Assembly (NCBI GenBank): GCA_902776195.1
Contig: CACYPF010000022.1
Location: 1 to 37,384, forward strand
Direction: 5' to 3'
DNA from: an uncultured Prevotellaceae bacterium
Lineage (GTDB): Bacteria; Bacteroidota; Bacteroidia; Bacteroidales; Bacteroidaceae
DNA: 37,384 nt
Shown here: piece after piece, positions 24,658 to 34,083 of the stretch
Layout of the letters: the number at the start of each line of letters is the position of its first letter
Numbering within the stretch: the first letter of the stretch is position 1
The notes under the pieces: model-generated
Databases searched by the model: none
Told to the model about the DNA's origin: nothing
Seen by the model: only the letters and a program-made list of their open reading frames with translations
Position numbers and translations under genes: made by a program

Positions 24658-25967
24658 AGACTTCTCTCTTGGTGCATTCTGTAACCATAGACGGTCACGA
24701 TGAGGAAACAAATGAAGGGCAGAACGAAGGAGGCATTAGTAGCGGGGAAGGACTCAAAGACCGTTCCCTGGTCGATAATCATTGCCTGCAATGGGGGAAG
24801 TACGGAACCTCCGAGAATCGCCATAATCAGACCTGCCGCTCCAAACTTCGCATCGTCTCCCAGTCCGTCAAGGGCAATGCCGTAGATGGTGGGGAACATC
24901 AGGGACATACATCCGCTGACACATACCAGGCAATAGACACCATATCTGTTCTGGAACAGGATGACACCCACCGTGAAGATCATGGCAAGCACACCGAAGA
25001 TGGCAAGCAACTTGGCGGGCTTCATCCACTTCATCAGATAGGTAGCAATGAAACGGGAACAGATAAAGAATACCATGGCGTAGATATTGAAACGCTGGGA
25101 CAGTACCTCGGCAGACTGCTCGTCCATCCCTTCTTCCATGAATACCCTCGTGCCATACTGGATAATGAAAGTCCAGCACATAATCTGGGCACCCACATAG
25201 AAGAACTGGGCAATCACTCCCTCCCGATAGTATTTCAAGGAGAAGATACGTCTCAGGGTGGGCAGGAAATGGATGTCATGGCTTTGATCACCATTCTTCG
25301 GCATCTTAGCGAAGAGGATAATCAGAAACATGGCGACAATGACCAGTCCTATAATTAAATAAGGTGATATCAGAATGCTCAGGTCGGCATCCTTCATCGC
25401 CTCAAACTCTGTGTCACTCAGCAGGGCACGGTCGTCACTGCTCATCGGATTGAGCTTCGCCTGAATGAAGTTCATGGCGACAAACATGCCGATGATAGAG
25501 CCACAGGGGTTGAAGCACTGTGCCATGTTCAACCGGCGGGTCGCCGTCTCCTCAGGTCCCATCGTGAGGATATAGGGATTACATGAGGTCTCTAAGAACG
25601 ACAGACCGCAGGTCATGATGAAATAGGCAATCAGGAAACAGCCATAGAGTCCGATGCTCTTGGAGGGAAAGAACAATAACGCTCCTGCGGCATAGAGTCC
25701 AAGTCCCATCAGCACCCCCGCCTTGTAACTGTACTTACGAATGAAGATAGCTGCTGGGAATGCCATACAGAAATAGCCTCCGTAGAAGGCGACTTGCACC
25801 AATGTGCCGTCGGTCACACTCATGCGGAAAATCTTGGAGAATGCCTTCACCATCGGGTTGGTGATATCATTGGCAAAGCCCCAGAGCGCAAAACAGAATG
25901 TGACGAGGATGAACGGGATAAGATAACTTACCCCGTCCTTCGTTATCAGGGAATTGTTCTTGCTCAT
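24654..25967 (-). CDS. fucP: L-fucose:H+ symporter (FucP-type MFS)
   Basis: This 437-residue MFS transporter has about 12 membrane spans and the FucP/GlcP subfamily signatures: FALWGFANDITNPMV in helix 1, SCNPYILTMGPEETATRRLN in the middle with the ET/RLN motif, and QFFYVGAQIMCW in helix 7. It takes a 6-deoxyhexose or related sugar across the inner membrane with protons. It starts 9 bp after FucI and its TGA overlaps the mutarotase ATG, so the three are translationally linked. The substrate L-fucose is inferred from family and neighbours. Related transporters also carry glucose, galactose or N-acetylglucosamine. Confidence 0.85.
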   Translation of the reverse strand: MSKNNSLITKDGVSYLIPFILVTFCFALWGFANDITNPMVKAFSKIFRMSVTDGTLVQVAFYGGYFCMAFPAAIFIRKYSYKAGVLMGLGLYAAGALLFFPSKSIGLYGCFLIAYFIMTCGLSFLETSCNPYILTMGPEETATRRLNMAQCFNPCGSIIGMFVAMNFIQAKLNPMSSDDRALLSDTEFEAMKDADLSILISPYLIIGLVIVAMFLIILFAKMPKNGDQSHDIHFLPTLRRIFSLKYYREGVIAQFFYVGAQIMCWTFIIQYGTRVFMEEGMDEQSAEVLSQRFNIYAMVFFICSRFIATYLMKWMKPAKLLAIFGVLAMIFTVGVILFQNRYGVYCLVCVSGCMSLMFPTIYGIALDGLGDDAKFGAAGLIMAILGGSVLPPLQAMIIDQGTVFESFPATNASFVLPFICFLIVTVYGYRMHQERSL

Positions 25968-25976
25968 ACGCGTACC

Positions 25977-27797
25977 TTATTTATATATAGGTCCGAAGTT
26001 GGAGCAGGCACGGTAGTCGGCTCCCTCCTTGTCCATGCCGAAGGCGTTCCATGCGGCAGGACGGAAGATGTCCTTGTCTGCAATATTGTGCATACATACT
26101 GGAATACGCAGCATGGCACACATGGTGATGAGGTCGGCACCAACGTGTCCGTAACAGATGGCACCATGGTTGGCACCCCAGTTGTTCATTACGGAGTAAA
26201 CATCCTTGAAGGCATCCTTCGTGGGGTCAAGACGTGGCACAAACCATGTGGTAGGCCATGTGGGATCGGTACGCTTGTCAAGAATCTCATTGGTCTTCGG
26301 GTCAAGGTCTACCGTCCATCCCTCAGCGAGTTGCAGTACAGGACCGAGTCCCTGTACCATATTAATGCGCAGCATGGTCATTGGCATACCTCCTCTGGTG
26401 AGGAAATGGCTGGAATAGCCACCACCACGGAAATAGTCCCGGTCAGCGGGCATCCAGCTGGTTGCCTTCAGACAGGCTTCAGTATCGGAATCGCTCATCT
26501 CCCAATGTGACTTCATGACGGGTTTGCCGTCCTGGTCACTCATGGCACCTGTGGCATCAAGTGTCGTGGCGCCACTGTTGATCAGATGGATGAAACCTTG
26601 TGCGGCAGCTCCCTCAGGACGCTTGCCTGCTACACGCTCTACAGCCTCAGGACTCCAGTAGGTACGGATGTCTGAGAACATCACGCCCTTATTGGTGAGC
26701 AGATGTCCGAAGAGCATCGATATGCCGTTGAGGGAGTCATTCTCCGTAGCGAGGGTATATGCCTCACGGGGACCGTTCCAGTCGAACGATGTGCACATCA
26801 TCGACTCGGGGAAGTCGAAGTTGGGCTTGTAGTCTGTCCACTGGCGCTGTCCCTGTACACCTGCCGCAATGGCGTTGTGTCCGATAGCCTCTTCCTTATA
26901 ACCCATCTCAAGCAGTTTCTTGGAGCCCTGCATCAGGTCACGGATAATCATCATCGTCTTCACCGTGAACTCCCAGTCGGCATCTTTCTCCTCACGGTTC
27001 TTACCCTTGCCCTTTCCGTTGAAGGTGGTCATGGGAGTGCCTGGGAATAATGGACGGTCTTCGTTATAGTCGTGACCCTCGTTGGGCTTGCAGTATTTCT
27101 CTACCCATGCCATTGCCTTCTGGAACTCCTCCTTGTCATAGATGCCAAAGTCGACACGGCGCAGGATCTCAACCAGCGACACATACTCTGTTCGCATACC
27201 CAGATACTGCTGCAGGAAATCGGCATTGACAATAGAGCCGGCGATACCCATACAGGTGTTGCCTAATGACAGGTATGACTTACCACGCATGGTTGCCACT
27301 GCTTGGGCGGCACGGGCAAAGCGTAGGATTTTCTCTGCCACGTCGGCAGGAATCGTATTGTCGTTCAGGTCCTGTACGTCATGACCATAGATGCCATAGG
27401 CGGGCAGTCCCTTCTGTGCATGGGCGGCAAGAACAGCAGCAAGATAGACGGCGCCGGGTCGTTCAGTACCATTGAATCCCCATACAGCTTTGGGATAGTA
27501 GGGGTTCATGTCCATTGTCTCAGAACCGTAACACCAGCAACTGGTGACGGTGATGGTAGAGCCGACTCCCTCACGCTCGAATTTCTCAGCGCAGGCGGCG
27601 GACTCTCCGACACGACCGATGGTGGTGTCGCTGATGACACACTCCACTTTGGAGCCATCACCATTGCGGAGATTACTCTCGATAAGATTCTTTACTGCGT
27701 TGGCAAGTGCCATGGTCTTTTCCTCAAGACCCTCGCGGATGCCCCCCTGACGACCGTCGATGGTGGGGCGGATACCGATTTTAGGATAGTTTGTCAT
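25977..27797 (-). CDS. fucI: L-fucose isomerase
   Basis: This 606-residue protein converts L-fucose to L-fuculose (and D-arabinose to D-ribulose) with Mn2+. It matches FucI along its whole length: [19 protein letters not shown] at the start, [21 protein letters not shown]-like [19 protein letters not shown], and [21 protein letters not shown], which contains a metal-ligand Asp region. The length is as expected. It lies 34 bp after the amidohydrolase gene. Fuculose kinase and aldolase genes are not in the window, so the pathway must be completed elsewhere or use another route. The ATG agrees with the family start. Confidence 0.92.
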   Translation of the reverse strand: MTNYPKIGIRPTIDGRQGGIREGLEEKTMALANAVKNLIESNLRNGDGSKVECVISDTTIGRVGESAACAEKFEREGVGSTITVTSCWCYGSETMDMNPYYPKAVWGFNGTERPGAVYLAAVLAAHAQKGLPAYGIYGHDVQDLNDNTIPADVAEKILRFARAAQAVATMRGKSYLSLGNTCMGIAGSIVNADFLQQYLGMRTEYVSLVEILRRVDFGIYDKEEFQKAMAWVEKYCKPNEGHDYNEDRPLFPGTPMTTFNGKGKGKNREEKDADWEFTVKTMMIIRDLMQGSKKLLEMGYKEEAIGHNAIAAGVQGQRQWTDYKPNFDFPESMMCTSFDWNGPREAYTLATENDSLNGISMLFGHLLTNKGVMFSDIRTYWSPEAVERVAGKRPEGAAAQGFIHLINSGATTLDATGAMSDQDGKPVMKSHWEMSDSDTEACLKATSWMPADRDYFRGGGYSSHFLTRGGMPMTMLRINMVQGLGPVLQLAEGWTVDLDPKTNEILDKRTDPTWPTTWFVPRLDPTKDAFKDVYSVMNNWGANHGAICYGHVGADLITMCAMLRIPVCMHNIADKDIFRPAAWNAFGMDKEGADYRACSNFGPIYK

Positions 27798-27831
27798 ATT
27801 AATTTGTTTTAGTTTAACTCTTCAATTTTTC

Positions 27832-28773
27832 TTACTCACTCATATTCTTAATATAGGGAAGCTCGACGAGTTCTCCGAACCGGTAGAAGCGCCGGGCATT
27901 CTCACCCAGCAATAGTCGTTTGTCATTGTCTGTCAGTTCTTGTGATTTCAAGAGGAAGTCGTATGACATGCGATAGGTGATAGCAGTGATGGTACGGGGA
28001 TAGTCGCTGCCCCACATGATCTTGTCCATCCCCACCAGTCCGGCAGCCTCACGGATAACACGGATGGCTGTGGGGTAGGGGTAGAACTCACTGTTGTAGA
28101 GCCATGTGATACCTCCCATCTCGATGGTTACGTGTTCGTTCCTTGCCAAGGATATCTGCTCCCGCCAACTCTTGTTCTCCCACGGATTGGTCTGTGGGGG
28201 ATTTGCCATCCCCATGTGTCCGATGGCGATACGCAGGCAGGGGCACTCACTGATGACCTCATGCAGTTCGGCAACCTGTCGGTCTCCGTCGGCAAGGGTG
28301 ATGGAAAGGAGTATGTCTTTTTGCTCCATCAGATGGAACATCTGCATCATCTCCGGAGAGGTCAGCGGACGACCCAACAGACGGTGCCCAGGAATGGCGA
28401 TGCCCTGGAAACGTCCATCAGCTAAAAGCTGCTCTGCATGCTCATAGAAACCGTCTTGCAGATAGTCGCACATGCCACAGACGAAGAAGCGGTTGGGATA
28501 ACGGCTCTTCACCTCGGCGAGATAGTCGTTCTGTATGCCGTCAATAAACTCTTGTACCACGACAGCAGCAGCTACTTGTGCATAATCCATGTTGGAGAGG
28601 AATACCTCAGCGGAGTTCACACCGTCAATGATAAACGGCGGTATCATCTGTACCTCCTCGTCCAAGAAAATGCTGCGCCCGTTCTTCATCGAGCGGATGA
28701 CTTTCCCGTCCCAAGTGGTGTCTTGTCTCAACCACAGGTGACTGTGTGCGTCGATGATTACGAGTTTCTCCAT
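27832..28773 (-). CDS. Amidohydrolase (COG3618), L-fucono-lactonase type
   Basis: This 313-residue TIM-barrel hydrolase has DAHSHLWLRQ with the metal HxH near the N-terminus, AIGHMGM with a conserved His, and WGSDYPRT with the catalytic Asp. The family includes L-fucono-1,5-lactone, L-rhamnono-lactone and 2-pyrone-4,6-dicarboxylate hydrolases. In this operon it most likely opens the lactone made by the aldo/keto reductase next to it, giving L-fuconate or L-galactonate. Its start overlaps the reductase stop by 16 bp, and FucI begins 34 bp after it, so it sits inside the sugar-catabolic operon. Substrate specificity cannot be read from sequence. Confidence 0.7.
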   Translation of the reverse strand: MEKLVIIDAHSHLWLRQDTTWDGKVIRSMKNGRSIFLDEEVQMIPPFIIDGVNSAEVFLSNMDYAQVAAAVVVQEFIDGIQNDYLAEVKSRYPNRFFVCGMCDYLQDGFYEHAEQLLADGRFQGIAIPGHRLLGRPLTSPEMMQMFHLMEQKDILLSITLADGDRQVAELHEVISECPCLRIAIGHMGMANPPQTNPWENKSWREQISLARNEHVTIEMGGITWLYNSEFYPYPTAIRVIREAAGLVGMDKIMWGSDYPRTITAITYRMSYDFLLKSQELTDNDKRLLLGENARRFYRFGELVELPYIKNMSE

Positions 28774-29738
28774 CTTACAAACATTTGATCACCGATAATC
28801 TCCTGTACCTTCTTGACCAGCTCTTCGTCCATGGGTTCATTGACATACTGGATGTTCTTCAACACATTGTTGGGATTAGCACTGCTGAACAGGGTCGTGG
28901 CAATGCGAGGGTTGAAACTGGTAGAGAACTGGATGGCGAGTTTGTCAATGGGATAGCCCTGCTCTTCGCAATATGCGGATGCCTTGGCACAGGCATCTTT
29001 CAGGTCTTTACTGGCAGGATGCCAGTCTGGGGCACCCCGTTGCGACAACAGTCCCATGGAGAATGGGGAGGCGTTGATGACACCTACGTTATGCTGTTCG
29101 AAGAATCCCAGATAGTCCTTCAGCAACGTGTCATTCAGACTGTAATGACAGAAACAAAGCACACTCTCCACCGTTCCCGGCTCAGCATGCTCTATCACCC
29201 AGCGCAGGTTCTCTGGCTGCAGGTCGGTGATACCCACATGGTGTACCACTCCTTTCTTGCGGAGCTCCACCAGTGCAGGGAGTGTCTCATCAACGATCTT
29301 CTGAAGACCACCTTCCATATCACCCTGGAACTCTACGTCGTGGACGTTGATGAGGTCGATATAGTCGATGTTCAGACGCTCCATACTCTCATAGACACTC
29401 TCTGTGGCACGCTTGGCGGAATAGTCCCAGATGTTCTTGCCGTCCTTGCCATAGCGTCCCACCTTCGTGGAGAGGTAGTATTTGTCGCGGGGAATATCTT
29501 TCAGTGCCTTACCCAGGACAGTTTCTGCTTTCAGATGACCATAATAGGGTGACACATCGATGAAGTTGATACCGTTCTCGATGGCTGTGAAAACAGCTTG
29601 AATACCCTCATTCTCCTTGATACTGTGGAACACACCACCCAACGAGGAAGCGCCAAAACTCAAGTTTGACACGACCATCCCCGTCTTTCCTATCTCGTTA
29701 TAGACCATATTTGTTTTAGTATTATTAGTAGTCTTCAT
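28758..29738 (-). CDS. Aldo/keto reductase, L-fucose / L-galactose 1-dehydrogenase type
   Basis: This AKR has 326 residues from the first ATG, or 316 from the M at 29708, which better fits the family and the promoter only about 14 bases upstream. The tetrad is visible: D in FIDVSPYYG with the Tyr after it, K in LSTKVGRYG and H in NVHDVE. The SFGASSLGGVF start and the NASPFSMGLLSQRGAP segment are typical of the plant L-galactose dehydrogenase / bacterial L-fucose dehydrogenase branch. It would oxidise the sugar at C1 to the lactone, the substrate for the adjacent lactonase. It is the first gene of the sugar operon. Confidence 0.75.
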   Translation of the reverse strand: MKTTNNTKTNMVYNEIGKTGMVVSNLSFGASSLGGVFHSIKENEGIQAVFTAIENGINFIDVSPYYGHLKAETVLGKALKDIPRDKYYLSTKVGRYGKDGKNIWDYSAKRATESVYESMERLNIDYIDLINVHDVEFQGDMEGGLQKIVDETLPALVELRKKGVVHHVGITDLQPENLRWVIEHAEPGTVESVLCFCHYSLNDTLLKDYLGFFEQHNVGVINASPFSMGLLSQRGAPDWHPASKDLKDACAKASAYCEEQGYPIDKLAIQFSTSFNPRIATTLFSSANPNNVLKNIQYVNEPMDEELVKKVQEIIGDQMFVRWRNS

Positions 29739-29752
29739 TTGTTTTCGAAGTA

Positions 29753-29760
29753 CAAAGATA
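29753..29760 (-). promoter_or_regulatory. -7 element of the fucose operon
   Basis: TATCTTTG on the minus strand fits TAnnTTTG. The expected -33 region falls inside the 15-bp palindrome at 29775-29808 and has no good TTTG there, so the promoter may depend on a regulator bound at that site. Confidence 0.6.
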
Positions 29761-29774
29761 CATATTATTTTTAA

Positions 29775-29808
29775 TAAACGTGCATTTTTCTAAAAAAATG
29801 CACGTTTA
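29775..29808. terminator. Perfect 15-bp inverted repeat: phosphatase terminator or operator
   Basis: TAAACGTGCATTTTT and AAAAATGCACGTTTA are perfect complements around a 4-base loop. It lies 20 bp after the phosphatase stop on the same strand, where a terminator is expected. The arm ends in T-rich sequence but no long T-tract follows. It also covers the -33 region of the fucose operon promoter, so an operator role is possible. Confidence 0.6.
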
Positions 29809-29827
29809 GAGCGCTAATTGTTAAATA

Positions 29828-31087
29828 TTATTGTATTACACAGCGTTTGATGTAAAAATCGCGGAAATCTGCCCATCTGTAGTAAGGGGCTTGCGTGGTT
29901 GGTACGGGTAGTCTTGCCTCCATACCGTTGAGCAGGCATTTCACGAGGATGTCGTTATTTCCCTGTTTCCCCCGGTAGAACACCAGTTGGATGTTACAAG
30001 CCTTACATGTCTCCCAGTTCTGGTAGCAGTTCTTGACCTCATAGGGATCCTCCGGGTCCAGGTCGGCTCCGTTGATACCCATCAATACGGTCAGGGGACC
30101 GATGAACGAGTCGTGTCCAAAACGTAGGTCTGCGATATGGTCACTGGTACCAGCCAGTACAGCGTCGGCTTTCTGGATGATGTCCTGCAAGATGGGGATG
30201 ACCACATATTTGTCGGAGAATACCCAAGAGTAGGAGCCTAAGTTAGCTGCCTCCCACTGCTCGGCAATCTCCTCGTCAGTTATCAGATTGCCCATCATCC
30301 CTTCATAATTGATGCTGGGAAGCGTCTTATAGAAGTCGATGAGGACATAGGCGTTCTTATGCTTGTCGCCAGCCAGTCCTTCTGTCGAGGTGAAGGTTCT
30401 TGCCAGTACTTTGTCCACCAGCGTGTTCTCGCTCTTAAACTGATCACGGTTCTTTTCGTAACGGGGCTTTACCTTGGGATAGTCGTGCTTATGGGGATTC
30501 TGACGGTCGTTAGGTACGACGGCATCGAGGGTGAAACGTGATGACTGCTCACGGATCTCAATCTTCGGGTTACACTGTACTAACTCCTGGCAGCATGCGG
30601 ACATGCTGAGCACACACCGTCCAGAGAGGGAGGAAACAGCAAGTATATTACCACCTTCTTTAAAAACCTCTGTGAACTGGTTATACATTCTCCGGGCGAT
30701 ACCTTGGTGCTGTTCCCATCCTAACTGCGTCAGTTCTCCGACACCCGTCATCAACTCGTCTTTGACGGTAATGAACTTCCTGTAGAATGTCTCGCCCTCC
30801 GGGGTGAGCAGTTGTTTCTCGTGGGCTGTTGTCAACAAGGTGTCCAGGTCTTTATACAGTTTGGAACTCCAGTTGTATCTTGATCCATGACGTGCGTAGT
30901 GACTGATATAGAAGGGCTTGTAGCCACGTGGCGCCTTTGTCATCGGGGCTGTCTCGAACAGGTAGGGACAGTCATTACCATAGGCTTTCCTCGGGTTTTC
31001 CTTGAGCTGGGTGAGTGCGTCGGCAGTCTGTGCCCATGTTGTCAAGGCAGCGAATCCTAATAGGAGGGTTAAGATGGTTTTCTTCAT
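29828..31087 (-). CDS. Histidine acid phosphatase, phytase/MINPP type
   Basis: This 419-residue secreted enzyme (MKKTILTLLLGFAALTTWA signal) has the histidine phosphatase nucleophile motif ARHGSRYNW near residue 65 and the distal proton-donor region RFGHDSFIGPL. The family removes phosphates from inositol phosphates such as phytate in the periplasm or outside the cell, a common diet-derived phosphate source in gut Bacteroidota. The His-Asp form (GHD) is like the histidine acid phosphatases, while eukaryotic-like MINPPs have HAE. It is divergent from the phosphoethanolamine transferase gene, and the hairpin after it suggests its transcript stops before the fucose operon. Confidence 0.8.
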   Translation of the reverse strand: MKKTILTLLLGFAALTTWAQTADALTQLKENPRKAYGNDCPYLFETAPMTKAPRGYKPFYISHYARHGSRYNWSSKLYKDLDTLLTTAHEKQLLTPEGETFYRKFITVKDELMTGVGELTQLGWEQHQGIARRMYNQFTEVFKEGGNILAVSSLSGRCVLSMSACCQELVQCNPKIEIREQSSRFTLDAVVPNDRQNPHKHDYPKVKPRYEKNRDQFKSENTLVDKVLARTFTSTEGLAGDKHKNAYVLIDFYKTLPSINYEGMMGNLITDEEIAEQWEAANLGSYSWVFSDKYVVIPILQDIIQKADAVLAGTSDHIADLRFGHDSFIGPLTVLMGINGADLDPEDPYEVKNCYQNWETCKACNIQLVFYRGKQGNNDILVKCLLNGMEARLPVPTTQAPYYRWADFRDFYIKRCVIQ

Positions 31088-31107
31088 ATACTTGTGTTTT
31101 ATTTTTG

Positions 31108-31115
31108 CAAAGATA
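31108..31115 (-). promoter_or_regulatory. -7 element of the phosphatase gene
   Basis: TATCTTTG on the minus strand, 20 bp before the phosphatase ATG. It lies back to back with the promoter of the transferase gene. The two -7 boxes are about 22 bp apart, so the polymerases may interfere. Confidence 0.55.
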
Positions 31116-31137
31116 CTCTTTTTTTCTAAAAAATGAG

Positions 31138-31145
31138 TACTTTTG
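31138..31145 (+). promoter_or_regulatory. -7 element of the transferase gene
   Basis: TACTTTTG fits TAnnTTTG. As it lies inside the first codons of the longest frame (ATG at 31133), translation must begin at a later Met. Confidence 0.55.
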
Positions 31146-31153
31146 CAGGTAGA

Positions 31154-32746
31154 ATGATAAAAATGATGATAAAGAGTTTACGCAGACCGGTTTCGCTTTT
31201 AGTTTTTTCGTGTATTGTCAGCATAGGTACATTATTGTTGTATAACATACCGTTTCTCCAATATTCGGCAGACAATTCCAATACGGGTACTGGTGGGAAG
31301 GTATTCCTGCTGACATCATTGGTCGTCATCATGTTGGCGCTTAACTTCATGATGACCTATCTGGTGATGTTCCTGTTGAGAAAAGTGGGGCGTATCCTGC
31401 TTGCCATCCTTTCGATGATCAATGCGACAGCGGTTTATTTCATCATCACCTATCATGTGATGATTGATGCGACGACCATAGAAAACGTCTTCAATACAAG
31501 ATATTCAGAGGCTTCTGGTTTTTTCAGCGGGTCGCTGTGGCTTTTCCTGTTGGTTGCTGGTGTCCTTCCCGCTGTGTTTTGTCTGTTACAACCGATAGTC
31601 TACGGCAAAGCGAGAAAATTGGGCATTTATTGTGGAGGCTCTCTTGCCGTCATTCTGGTGATGGCGTTGGCGAATATCAACCAGACATTGTGGATCAGTC
31701 AGCACGACACGGAATTGGGTGGGTTGCTGCAGCCATGGTCGTACATCGTGAATACCGGTCGTCTTGCTGCCAGTCATCATGATGAGCAAGCTGAGGAGAT
31801 CAAACTCCCTGACGGAAAGATCACAGACCACCGAAAGGCGGTCGTCGTACTTGTCATCGGTGAGTCGGCAAGGAAGGCTAACTTCCAACTTTACGGTTAT
31901 CAGCGTGCTACCAATCCGCTGCTGTCTAAGCAGGAAGGATTGAAAGTCTATCAGGCTACATCCTGTGCTACGTATACCACAGCAGGCTCCAAAGCCATTT
32001 TGGAACCGAAGAACAGTGACGACCTGTATGAGCTGTTACCTAACTATGCATTCCGGACGGGAGTCGACGTGGCATGGCGTACGTCTAACTGGGGGGAGCC
32101 GCCTATACATATTGATGAATACCTTACCGATGATGACCTTGCCACGCAGTATCCCAATGCGGATGTCCACTATGACGGAATCCTCTTTGAGGGACTCCGT
32201 GAGCGAATCGCCTCCAGCAAGAAGGAGAAGGTGCTGATCGTGCTGCATACCAGTACCAGTCATGGTCCGAAGTATGCCGACAAGTATCCGAAGGAGTTTG
32301 AGGTCTTTAAGCCTGTGGCAAAAAACGTGGAGGAAGGCGAGAAGAATGTCGGGTTGCTGGTCAATGCGTACGACAATACCATTGTTTACACCGACTTCCT
32401 GTTGAATGGTCTTATCAATACCTTGCGGTCGATGGAAGACTGGCAGAGTGCCATGATATTCATTTCCGACCATGGAGAGTCGCTTGGCGAAAATAAGATG
32501 TTCATGCATGGGCTGCCTATGAGTCTGGCTCCTAAGGAGCAGTATGAGATACCATTCCTGGTATGGACCTCAGAGAACTTCAGAGACTATAAGCGAGTAT
32601 CAAGTCAGCAGAAGACACAGGATGGTGAACTGCCTGCGGTCCTCGAACAGCATTATATCTTCCATTCCGTGCTCAACCTACTGTCCATCCAGTCACCGGC
32701 ATATAACAAAGACTTTGATATCTTCCAGAAAGTCAAGATTCAGTGA
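31154..32746 (+). CDS. eptA: Lipid A phosphoethanolamine transferase (EptA-type)
   Basis: This inner-membrane enzyme of about 530 residues adds phosphoethanolamine to lipid A or related glycolipids. The first 170 residues hold about five membrane spans. The alkaline-phosphatase-like periplasmic domain then shows the metal site VLVIGESARKANF near residue 237, the nucleophile Thr in SCATYTT, and the metal-binding ISDHGESLGENKMFMHG. The start is set to 31154 because the -7 box at 31138-31145 lies before it. ATGs at 31163 and 31166 are also possible. The gene ends 12 bp from the convergent peptidase gene. The modification lowers surface charge and resistance to cationic peptides in other bacteria. 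Confidence 0.85.
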   Translation: MIKMMIKSLRRPVSLLVFSCIVSIGTLLLYNIPFLQYSADNSNTGTGGKVFLLTSLVVIMLALNFMMTYLVMFLLRKVGRILLAILSMINATAVYFIITYHVMIDATTIENVFNTRYSEASGFFSGSLWLFLLVAGVLPAVFCLLQPIVYGKARKLGIYCGGSLAVILVMALANINQTLWISQHDTELGGLLQPWSYIVNTGRLAASHHDEQAEEIKLPDGKITDHRKAVVVLVIGESARKANFQLYGYQRATNPLLSKQEGLKVYQATSCATYTTAGSKAILEPKNSDDLYELLPNYAFRTGVDVAWRTSNWGEPPIHIDEYLTDDDLATQYPNADVHYDGILFEGLRERIASSKKEKVLIVLHTSTSHGPKYADKYPKEFEVFKPVAKNVEEGEKNVGLLVNAYDNTIVYTDFLLNGLINTLRSMEDWQSAMIFISDHGESLGENKMFMHGLPMSLAPKEQYEIPFLVWTSENFRDYKRVSSQQKTQDGELPAVLEQHYIFHSVLNLLSIQSPAYNKDFDIFQKVKIQ

Positions 32747-32758
32747 ATTCAATTTGAT

Positions 32759-33874
32759 TTACAATGAAGGGACCGTCTTCTTACCTCTCAGGTTGTCGGG
32801 CAGTGCATTTCGGTTCAGGTACAGATAAACGGTGTTCAGTATCATGTAGTCGCGCGACATATACCAGATACCTTTATATAACCCGCTCTCACCCCATGAG
32901 TTCTTTACCATATAATAAGGTTTCCCTTGTTCGTCGACAGCCTTGCCGTAGATAAGCATTACGTGGTCGTAGGTGAATCGCCAGTCGTCCCATTGCTCTT
33001 GTCGCATCTGCTGTGTGGGTACGATACCGTCAGGCAACATGGCAAGTCCCGTTCGTGTGAAGTCACCCGTCACGTCACCACCCCAAGCTACGGTATAGCC
33101 TGCGTCCAACGCCTTGTCGAGCACATCCATCAGGTCTGCGATAGGGATGTTGTAACTGGGCTTCAGTCGCCATTTATAGGGAGCCTCAATGACAAAAGAC
33201 TCGTTGAAAGGGTGATGCGTATAACTGGTCAGGCTGACGTAGTCGTCGGGGTTGAGTCCCAGACTCTCGGCGAATGATGTCGGAGTGTATGTCTTTCCCT
33301 CATACACAAACGACTCAGGGCACCTGCCTACGAATCGCTCGATGACAGCCAGCACACTGTCCCTCCAATGAGGCAACGGCTCTTTAGCGTCCTCCCTGAC
33401 GGCAGCCCTCACCGTTCGTTCTAATTGCGGGAAGAAAACCTTGAAGTTGGCAAGCGAGTCACCTGTCAGGGAACCAGGTGCGGGCATCGCCGTCTCAGGG
33501 CAGATACCGTATCGGCGTATCACGTCCACCACATCGTCGCAAGAGCCACCCTCGGAAATCTGGCTGTAGCCGTGCATACGGACATAATGGGTGGCACAGT
33601 CCATATAGTCGCGGTTCACCACGAACATCTCACATAAGTCGTAGGTCTTGCCCGTCTTGCGCAGGATCTCACTCTCCAGATACCCAAGCGTGGCGTAAGC
33701 CCAGCAGGTGCCACTGCGATACTGGTTCTTCACACTGGTTATCGGATTCTCCTTTACTGTCGTGAAGGTTTTCTTTATCTTCTTGCTGCTTGCCTGCTTT
33801 TGCAGGTTTTCCTGTGCCGTTACCACTGTTGTCAGTAATACTGTGGCAATGAAAGTCAAAATTCTTGTGTTCAT
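32759..33874 (-). CDS. C1-family cysteine peptidase (bleomycin hydrolase-like, secreted)
   Basis: This 371-residue protein has a Sec signal (MNTRILTFIATVLLTTVVTA). The papain-fold catalytic residues are C57 in SGTCWAYATLG with Q51 as oxyanion-hole Gln, a His in DHVMLIYGKA near residue 305, and an Asn in MVKNSWGESG near 325. The organisation resembles the C1B aminopeptidase/bleomycin hydrolase family, but the signal peptide makes it periplasmic or secreted. There is no obvious inhibitory propeptide, as the mature part begins soon after the signal. It is monocistronic, with a good promoter in front and a convergent transferase gene behind. Confidence 0.85.
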   Translation of the reverse strand: MNTRILTFIATVLLTTVVTAQENLQKQASSKKIKKTFTTVKENPITSVKNQYRSGTCWAYATLGYLESEILRKTGKTYDLCEMFVVNRDYMDCATHYVRMHGYSQISEGGSCDDVVDVIRRYGICPETAMPAPGSLTGDSLANFKVFFPQLERTVRAAVREDAKEPLPHWRDSVLAVIERFVGRCPESFVYEGKTYTPTSFAESLGLNPDDYVSLTSYTHHPFNESFVIEAPYKWRLKPSYNIPIADLMDVLDKALDAGYTVAWGGDVTGDFTRTGLAMLPDGIVPTQQMRQEQWDDWRFTYDHVMLIYGKAVDEQGKPYYMVKNSWGESGLYKGIWYMSRDYMILNTVYLYLNRNALPDNLRGKKTVPSL

Positions 33875-33898
33875 AACTTATTTGAGCAAAATCAGGTG

Positions 33899-33930
33899 CA
33901 AAGTTACGAAAAAAACGAGAGCATAACAAA
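33899..33930 (-). promoter_or_regulatory. Promoter of the cysteine peptidase gene
   Basis: TAACTTTG (33906-33899) has TTTG (33930-33927) 20 bases upstream, an excellent match to the Bacteroidota consensus. The leader is about 20 bases. Confidence 0.7.
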
Positions 33931-33948
33931 TGAAGCCATCATAAAAAT

Positions 33949-34083
33949 ATGTCTGCCCTCGGACGTGAGTTCGACATAGCAGGGCGTAGCGAGTCACGCC
34001 CTTCAGCAGTCAGACCGCACTCCACGCTTGCCATGGTCGTTTCTGTGACGAATGTTCTTTCTAATAATAGTTCCATGATATGA
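33949..34083 (+). other. Doubtful 44-codon ORF with internal hairpin
   Basis: ATG at 33949 opens a short frame beginning MSALGREFDIAGRSESRPSA and ending at TGA at 34081. A GGGCGT/ACGCCC stem lies inside (33982-34001), and an overlapping frame exists on the other strand. No family or promoter is recognised. It may be a repeat-derived sequence or a small gene. Confidence 0.2.

Noticed and set aside
24658-24711. N-terminal extension of the mutarotase
   Set aside because: Would overlap FucP by 58 bp, whereas the ATG at 24657 gives an ATGA overlap and fits the family length.
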